A DNA stretch of 8,845 nt from Euryarchaeota archaeon UBA229 (lineage in GTDB: Archaea; Thermoplasmatota; Poseidoniia; Poseidoniales; Poseidoniaceae): the NCBI GenBank assembly GCA_002505355.1, contig DAUW01000041.1:1-8845 (forward strand), in the 5' to 3' direction. Under the pieces are notes generated by a model. It saw only the letters and a program-made list of their open reading frames with translations. It did no database searches and was not told where the DNA came from. Every line of letters starts with the position of its first letter. The first letter of the stretch is position 1. The position numbers and the translations under genes were made by a program. This document shows positions 6,119 through 8,845 of this stretch, piece after piece.

Positions 6119-7621
6119 ATGGATGACAAATATGACTTGAGGGAACTGATATTCTCAACCTTTGATGATTTAATTCCATCCTTACTGAAAGGGACACCAC
6201 TTGAAGACAGTGCCGGCTCGATTGCTTTTGGAGCCGCAACCTTTGCGGTAGTCAACATAGTATTCCTCATGCTATTTTTCTCACAATTCGCAATTCTGTG
6301 GATTGAGCGAAAGGCAGTTGCTCGAATGAACGACCGACGTGGTGCAACGACTGCGCTGCGCTCATTGTGGGTCGGTGAAAACGGAGTTACTGCGGGCGAC
6401 TGGTGGAACATGCTGCCGTTCGGCCTTGGCAAACCAATCGGCGGGGTAAATAAATGGCTTAACGAAAGATTCGGCAACCGTGATGAAACGTTTGCCACTG
6501 TGGACAGAGTAAACAACCGCTCTTGGATGGGCTATTCGATATTTCCTGGCTTCTTCCAAAATGTTGCTGACGGTATGAAGTTTCTCGTGAAAGAGCACAT
6601 GGTGCCACAGCGTGCTGATCGCTTGATCTTCGAAGTTTCACCATTTTTGATAGTCTCCTCGACGCTGTTGATTCTTGGCATAATACCGTTATCTAGCGGC
6701 ATGTATGCAACTAATCCGGACCTTTCGATACTCTACGCAATCGCAATATTTGGTATTGCGCCAATCGGTGTCTTCTTTGCTGGTTGGTCATCAAACAATA
6801 AATACACGCTGATCGGCGGTATTAGGTCTGCTGCGCAACTTACTGCATACGAGATACCCTTGCTTCTGACCCTGCTTTCAGTGGCCATTTTGAGTGGAAC
6901 CTTCAACATCATTGAGAGCATACACTTCCAACATTCAGCGGGTTCATGGAATCTGTTCTTGATGCCACTTGGGGCGGGCTTATTTCTCCTAACAATGATC
7001 GCCGAGGTTGAGAGGGTGCCGTTTGATATGCCGGAGGCTGAAGCTGAACTAGTTGAAGGTTGGTGGACTGAGTATGGAGGTATGCGTTTCGGGATGTTGT
7101 TCATGGCTGAATACATCAGAACCTATGCTGCCTGTTTCTTGTTTACCCACTTCTTCCTCGGCGGTTGGCATCTACCCTTCCAGGGATTGATTAGTCAGAT
7201 TCCAATCCTTGGTGATGCTTATTTGCTCATCCCGGGTGCTATTGTGGTATTGCTGAAATCTTGGCTGGTATTCCTGTTAGTGTTTGTTTGGGCTAGATTT
7301 TCGCTGGCTAGAATTAGAACAGATCAAATTTTAGAATTTGGTTGGCGAATTTTGTTGCCTTTGGCCGTGCTACAAGTCGTTCTGGCCGGACTTTACCGAT
7401 TATACCTCTTTGATCCAAGCGCAATGAAAGATACTGCAGCAGGTGGTTGGGCATGGGATGCATTTGGTATTCCGATGTTCGTACCCATCATCACCACCAT
7501 AGTTTGGCTGGGTATCTTCGTACTATTCCTTAACGATGAGGATAAGAGTGGAAATACCGAACGTATGTTCCACGTATACACAGAAAAGCCTGCGGGAACT
7601 TATGTCCCGGGGCAGGAGTGA
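6119..7621 (+). CDS. nuoH: NADH-quinone oxidoreductase-like subunit H (complex I), enlarged
   Basis: Membrane subunit that forms the quinone entry channel and links the redox arm to the pump. Conserved blocks: WIERKAVARM (61-70), FFQNVADGMKFLVKE (145-159), AGWSSNNKYTLIGGIRSAAQ (221-240), YEIPLLL, ERVPFDMPEAEAELVEGW (298-315), TEYGGMRFGMLFMAEY (317-332) and WARFSLARIRTDQ (391-403). The acidic residues of the loop around 299-313 are intact. At 500 residues it is far longer than the usual ~330-350. Extra material: a ~35-residue N-terminal extension before the first helix (about 38-62); about 60 residues inserted between ARM (68-70) and the amphipathic helix at 143-154, where the usual 'NR-x-GPNR' is reduced to DRRGA; and a C-terminal extension (about 430-500) containing an apparent ninth membrane helix at about 452-471. 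It has no frameshift or stop, so the insertions are genuine coding sequence. Confidence 0.96.
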   Translation: MDDKYDLRELIFSTFDDLIPSLLKGTPLEDSAGSIAFGAATFAVVNIVFLMLFFSQFAILWIERKAVARMNDRRGATTALRSLWVGENGVTAGDWWNMLPFGLGKPIGGVNKWLNERFGNRDETFATVDRVNNRSWMGYSIFPGFFQNVADGMKFLVKEHMVPQRADRLIFEVSPFLIVSSTLLILGIIPLSSGMYATNPDLSILYAIAIFGIAPIGVFFAGWSSNNKYTLIGGIRSAAQLTAYEIPLLLTLLSVAILSGTFNIIESIHFQHSAGSWNLFLMPLGAGLFLLTMIAEVERVPFDMPEAEAELVEGWWTEYGGMRFGMLFMAEYIRTYAACFLFTHFFLGGWHLPFQGLISQIPILGDAYLLIPGAIVVLLKSWLVFLLVFVWARFSLARIRTDQILEFGWRILLPLAVLQVVLAGLYRLYLFDPSAMKDTAAGGWAWDAFGIPMFVPIITTIVWLGIFVLFLNDEDKSGNTERMFHVYTEKPAGTYVPGQE

Positions 7622-7630
7622 GGTGAAAAT
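7619..7630 (+). promoter_or_regulatory. nuoH/nuoI junction: stop codon fused to Shine-Dalgarno
   Basis: TGAGGTGAAAAT before the ATG. It differs from the A/B and D/H junctions by one base and again has 9 bases from stop to start. It fixes the nuoI start at 7631. Confidence 0.75.
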
Positions 7631-8614
7631 ATGCCAATGCACCCCCATGCAAAGCCGAATTTTAGAAATCTATTTTGGTATCCGTTCAAGATTACCTTAA
7701 TCACTGCCTTGAGGACATTTCCCATATTCGGTAAACTGTTCGGCAAGCGTTTAGGTATGGGCTATCATAATACTTCCCACCCGGAATTCCTTGATGATGG
7801 ATCAAAGGCTAGAGCAGGTAAGAATAGCCAGTTTAATGACATTAGCCAACAAGAATTTGCCCCAGACCGCGTCACTTCCGACTTGTTTCCGACGCTATGG
7901 AAGCCGCAAACCGTACAGTATCCGTATGAAAGATTGGAAGATATGGAGCCTTGGTTGTTTGTACCCGGCAACTACAATGGTAGAATTGGCGTTATTTGGG
8001 AGACCTGTACTGCATGTAAATTGTGTGTGACTGCTTGTCCTAACGATTGTCTCCACATGACTACCGAACTACGCGTAGATGTCCTAGATGGTGCTGATGG
8101 TGAACACGGCGGGCTCGGTGCAGAACTAGAAGTTGGGGGCTATGCCGCTCAACTGGTTCCAGAGGTAGCAGAGAGTCTAGACGACTTTAATCACGTCACT
8201 GCCCACGCAGACACCCCAGACCAGTGGCGCTTCGCCGAGGTGTTAGATTTGTCCGGCGGCACAGCAACGGTCAGATGGAATGACTCTGGAATGGAGCAAG
8301 ATATCGCACAGTCAGAATTACTGGTCGCAGATGATCAAATCGTTTCGGGAAGAATCGACCTAGGACGCTGTATGTTCTGCGGCTTGTGCATGGAAGCATG
8401 CGGCTTTACCTCATTTTTCATGACCAACGAATATGATGGAATGTCCGGCTTTACCCGTCAAGACCTGTGGTTTGATGCCAGCAGAACTAGAGTTTTACCC
8501 TCCGTCCACCAAGAAGCGGTCGATGCAGAATTGGCAAAACGAGCCAACAAAGAAAGAGATAAGCGCGCTAGGAAAGCAGCAAAGGCGAAAGCCGCTGCAG
8601 AGGACGGTGCCTGA
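7631..8614 (+). CDS. nuoI: NADH-quinone oxidoreductase-like subunit I (complex I, 2x[4Fe-4S]), with inserted domain
   Basis: Ferredoxin-like subunit that carries two [4Fe-4S] clusters (N6a/N6b) and feeds electrons to NuoB. Motif one is Cys126-x2-Cys129-x2-Cys132-x3-Cys136-Pro. Motif two is Cys247-x2-Cys250-x2-Cys253-x3-Cys257, followed by Gly instead of the usual Pro. The membrane-lying N-terminal helix (about 17-36) and the TVQYPYE block (94-100) are family features. At 327 residues the protein is about twice the usual 160-180. Three expansions are seen: about 45-92 between the N-terminal helix and TVQYPYE; about 148-240 between the two cluster motifs, where the fourth Cys of motif one is 111 residues from the first of motif two (about 30 is usual); and an Ala/Lys/Arg/Glu-rich helical tail (about 295-327). 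The part near 198-235 (FAEVLDL, GTATVRW, SELLVAD) resembles an SH3/Tudor-like barrel. Both cluster motifs are intact, so the protein should be functional. Confidence 0.95.
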   Translation: MPMHPHAKPNFRNLFWYPFKITLITALRTFPIFGKLFGKRLGMGYHNTSHPEFLDDGSKARAGKNSQFNDISQQEFAPDRVTSDLFPTLWKPQTVQYPYERLEDMEPWLFVPGNYNGRIGVIWETCTACKLCVTACPNDCLHMTTELRVDVLDGADGEHGGLGAELEVGGYAAQLVPEVAESLDDFNHVTAHADTPDQWRFAEVLDLSGGTATVRWNDSGMEQDIAQSELLVADDQIVSGRIDLGRCMFCGLCMEACGFTSFFMTNEYDGMSGFTRQDLWFDASRTRVLPSVHQEAVDAELAKRANKERDKRARKAAKAKAAAEDGA

Positions 8615-8615
8615 G

Positions 8616-8845
8616 ATGGATATTGCAGGTATTGTCGAAGCAGGAGTATTTTTCTTATTTGCCACAATAACCATCGGAGGAGCACTGGGGCTAATTCTAG
8701 CCCAGCGAGTTGCTCACTCGATGCTTTCACTCATTTTCTGTTTCATGGCAGTATCTGGTATCTTTATTCTACTCGGGGCGGAATTTCTCGCCGCGATTCA
8801 AATCCTAGTTTATCTTGCTAGCGTTGGTCTAGTTGTCTTATTTGG
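8616..8845 (+). CDS. nuoJ: NADH-quinone oxidoreductase-like subunit J (complex I), 5' part, cut by window end
   Basis: Only the first 76 codons and two bases are present; the frame is open to the edge. The ATG lies one base after the nuoI stop (TGAGATG); upstream GAGG is 12 bases away, and GGTG 6 bases away is a possible weak Shine-Dalgarno. The protein is hydrophobic with membrane helices at about residues 9-28, 35-53 and 58-76. The diagnostic block LGAEFLAAIQILVY (53-66) matches NuoJ/ND6, where 'GAEFLA-x-x-QV-x-VY' precedes the pi-bulge helix used in coupling. The following residues are LASV instead of the usual VGAI. Position after nuoI is the canonical place for nuoJ. It is a membrane subunit of the pump arm. 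Confidence 0.92.
   Translation, partial: MDIAGIVEAGVFFLFATITIGGALGLILAQRVAHSMLSLIFCFMAVSGIFILLGAEFLAAIQILVYLASVGLVVLF

Noticed and set aside
6040..6516. Minus-strand open frame of 158 codons opposite the nuoD end and nuoH start
   Set aside because: Spans a gene junction of two confident plus-strand genes and has no protein-like motifs.
6344..6544. A frameshift or intein explaining the extra length of NuoH
   Set aside because: The frame is continuous, both flanks align with the family, and the insert is too short for an intein and lacks its splice-junction residues.
7791..8030. Plus-strand alternative frame of 79 codons inside nuoI
   Set aside because: Overlaps the N-terminal region of nuoI in another frame; no Shine-Dalgarno or family match, while the nuoI frame continues into its first cluster motif.
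1..8845. tRNA or rRNA genes, CRISPR arrays, insertion sequences
   Set aside because: No cloverleaf-like segment, regularly spaced repeat, transposase or terminal inverted repeat was seen on reading; the window is almost fully occupied by seven plus-strand genes.

Overview
The window reads as a piece of a marine planktonic euryarchaeal genome, most likely Marine Group II/III (Poseidoniales or a relative in Thermoplasmatota). This is an inference. It rests on an archaeal-type complex I cluster in which nuoD is followed directly by nuoH, with no nuoE, nuoF or nuoG between them, on a large multi-domain secreted protein with a C-terminal membrane anchor next door, and on lineage-looking expansions in several complex I subunits. 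No marker gene such as rRNA or a ribosomal protein is present, so the assignment is not proven.

Layout. Positions 32-3040 encode a ~1000-residue secreted, membrane-anchored protein made of about seven immunoglobulin-like beta domains of the kind described as NEW3/CARDB-like. A 136-base gap (3041-3176) holds several inverted repeats and presumably the promoter of the next operon. From 3177 to the right edge, one tightly packed plus-strand operon encodes NADH:quinone oxidoreductase-like (complex I) subunits in the order nuoA, nuoB, nuoC, nuoD, nuoH, nuoI and the start of nuoJ, which is cut by the window end. The antiporter-like subunits (nuoK, L, M, N) would be expected just downstream.

How the genes work together. 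NuoB, C, D and I make the quinone-reducing peripheral arm: NuoI carries two [4Fe-4S] clusters, NuoB the terminal N2 cluster, and NuoD/NuoB with NuoH form the quinone cavity. NuoA, H and J are the proximal membrane part that couples quinone chemistry to ion pumping. NuoD keeps the quinone-headgroup His, Tyr and Asp (H16, Y65, D117), so a quinone-reducing enzyme is expected. The NADH-oxidising module is not encoded here, so the electron donor (reduced ferredoxin or another carrier) is unknown.

Most notable: the subunits are elaborated beyond the usual family form. NuoI has ~80 extra residues between its two cluster motifs that look like a small SH3/Tudor-like beta domain, plus an N-terminal insertion and a charged tail. 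NuoH has a ~60-residue insertion in its first cytoplasmic loop and an extra C-terminal membrane helix. NuoD keeps single cysteines at two places where [NiFe] hydrogenases have their CxxC nickel ligands. Four of the gene junctions are built identically, with the stop codon inside the Shine-Dalgarno sequence and exactly 9 bases to the next start.
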